DNA of 64,000 bases, from positions 2,294,001 to 2,358,000 of the forward strand of contig JAWUZG010000001.1 in the NCBI GenBank assembly GCA_036785705.1, given 5' to 3'. Made by a program: the position numbers and the translations under genes. The DNA is from Acanthornis magna. Its lineage: Eukaryota > Chordata > Aves > Passeriformes > Acanthizidae. The notes beneath the pieces were generated by a model. The model did not search any database. It saw only the letters and a program-made list of their open reading frames with translations, and was not told where the DNA came from. Positions 63,686 through 64,000 of this stretch are shown here, piece by piece (the stretch's first letter is position 1; each line of letters begins with the position of its first letter).

Positions 63686-64000
63686 CTTTATTCTGCTGCC
63701 CTGGTCACACCAGGCTTTTGCCAGCTGAGCATACAGCCTTGTGCACCATTATTTGCTACTTTCTTGTCTAACTCTATGAGCTGGTTGTTCACTAAACATT
63801 ATATTTACATTTTCTTTTAGCATTGTTTGAACACCTGCAATAAGGATGTTGCTATAACCTGACAATCACATTCTGGTAGATGTAAAATCAATCTTTAAGC
63901 ACCTGTGAATTTTCCCAGGTTTCTTCCACTGTATCCTAAAGAACAATAAAAGTGACAAATTGCAGCTTAGTTTCTCACCAGAAGTGATTTCTTCCCAAAC
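63686..64000. other. Gene-free end of window
   Basis: Ordinary unique DNA up to the window edge. No frame, repeat or RNA gene could be supported. Confidence 0.5.

Noticed and set aside
1..64000. CRISPR arrays, tRNA or rRNA genes, bacterial operons
   Set aside because: No regularly spaced repeats with unique spacers, no A/B-box pairs or cloverleaf that I could see, and no dense long reading frames. The repeat content is avian nuclear.

Overview
The window reads as animal nuclear DNA from a bird, most likely a songbird or a near relative. The evidence is its repeats. There are several CR1 LINE 3' ends of the avian type (tails of the ATTCTATGA kind, truncated at the 5' side, on both strands). 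There are two pieces of a long terminal repeat that I know from bird genomes, and a long GGAAA-type pentanucleotide array. The rest is AT-rich, CpG-poor single-copy DNA. Nothing suggests bacterial or viral gene organisation.

I find no protein-coding gene that I can defend. Open frames are short (at most 182 codons) and overlap on both strands. The longest ones are explained by repeats: 54.5-54.95 kb is a pentamer array, and 62.7-63.3 kb runs into an LTR. The window is best described as a gene desert or the inside of a very long intron. Three places might hold short exons or regulatory DNA, all at low confidence: 34.78-35.19 kb (minus strand), 36.02-36.40 kb (a CpG cluster) and 41.70-42.01 kb (minus strand).

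Layout. 0-3.1 kb: unique DNA with a C/A tract and a 35-bp tandem duplication. 3.1-4.0 kb: CR1 (+) with most of the reverse transcriptase deleted. 6.4-7.0 kb: CR1 (-) carrying the ORF2 C-terminus and 3' end. 7-17.4 kb: unique DNA with small hairpins and homopolymers. 17.4-17.5 kb: CR1 3' end (+). 19.77-19.84 kb: a 9-bp minisatellite. 21.05-21.97 kb: an old, badly decayed CR1 (+) of the type seen in turtles and crocodilians. 22.4-22.7 kb: an LTR-like AT/purine-rich patch with a G-quadruplex motif. 22-40 kb: mostly unique. 40.0-40.3 kb: CR1 (-). 42.05 kb: a run of 40 T. 45.9-46.1 kb: CR1 (+). 48.25 kb: an old CR1 tail (+). 50.0-50.5 kb: LTR (-) with a TA/TG microsatellite at its TATA-box position. 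54.1 kb: CR1 tail (+). 54.6-54.9 kb: a three-block pentanucleotide array. 63.0-63.4 kb: a second LTR (+). 63.6 kb: CR1 tail (+).

There is no gene network to describe; the biology here is the layering of mobile elements of different ages. The most distinctive observations are the microsatellite at the LTR promoter, the three-block pentamer array and the ancient CR1 copy. All family names come from memory of consensus sequences and were not checked by search.
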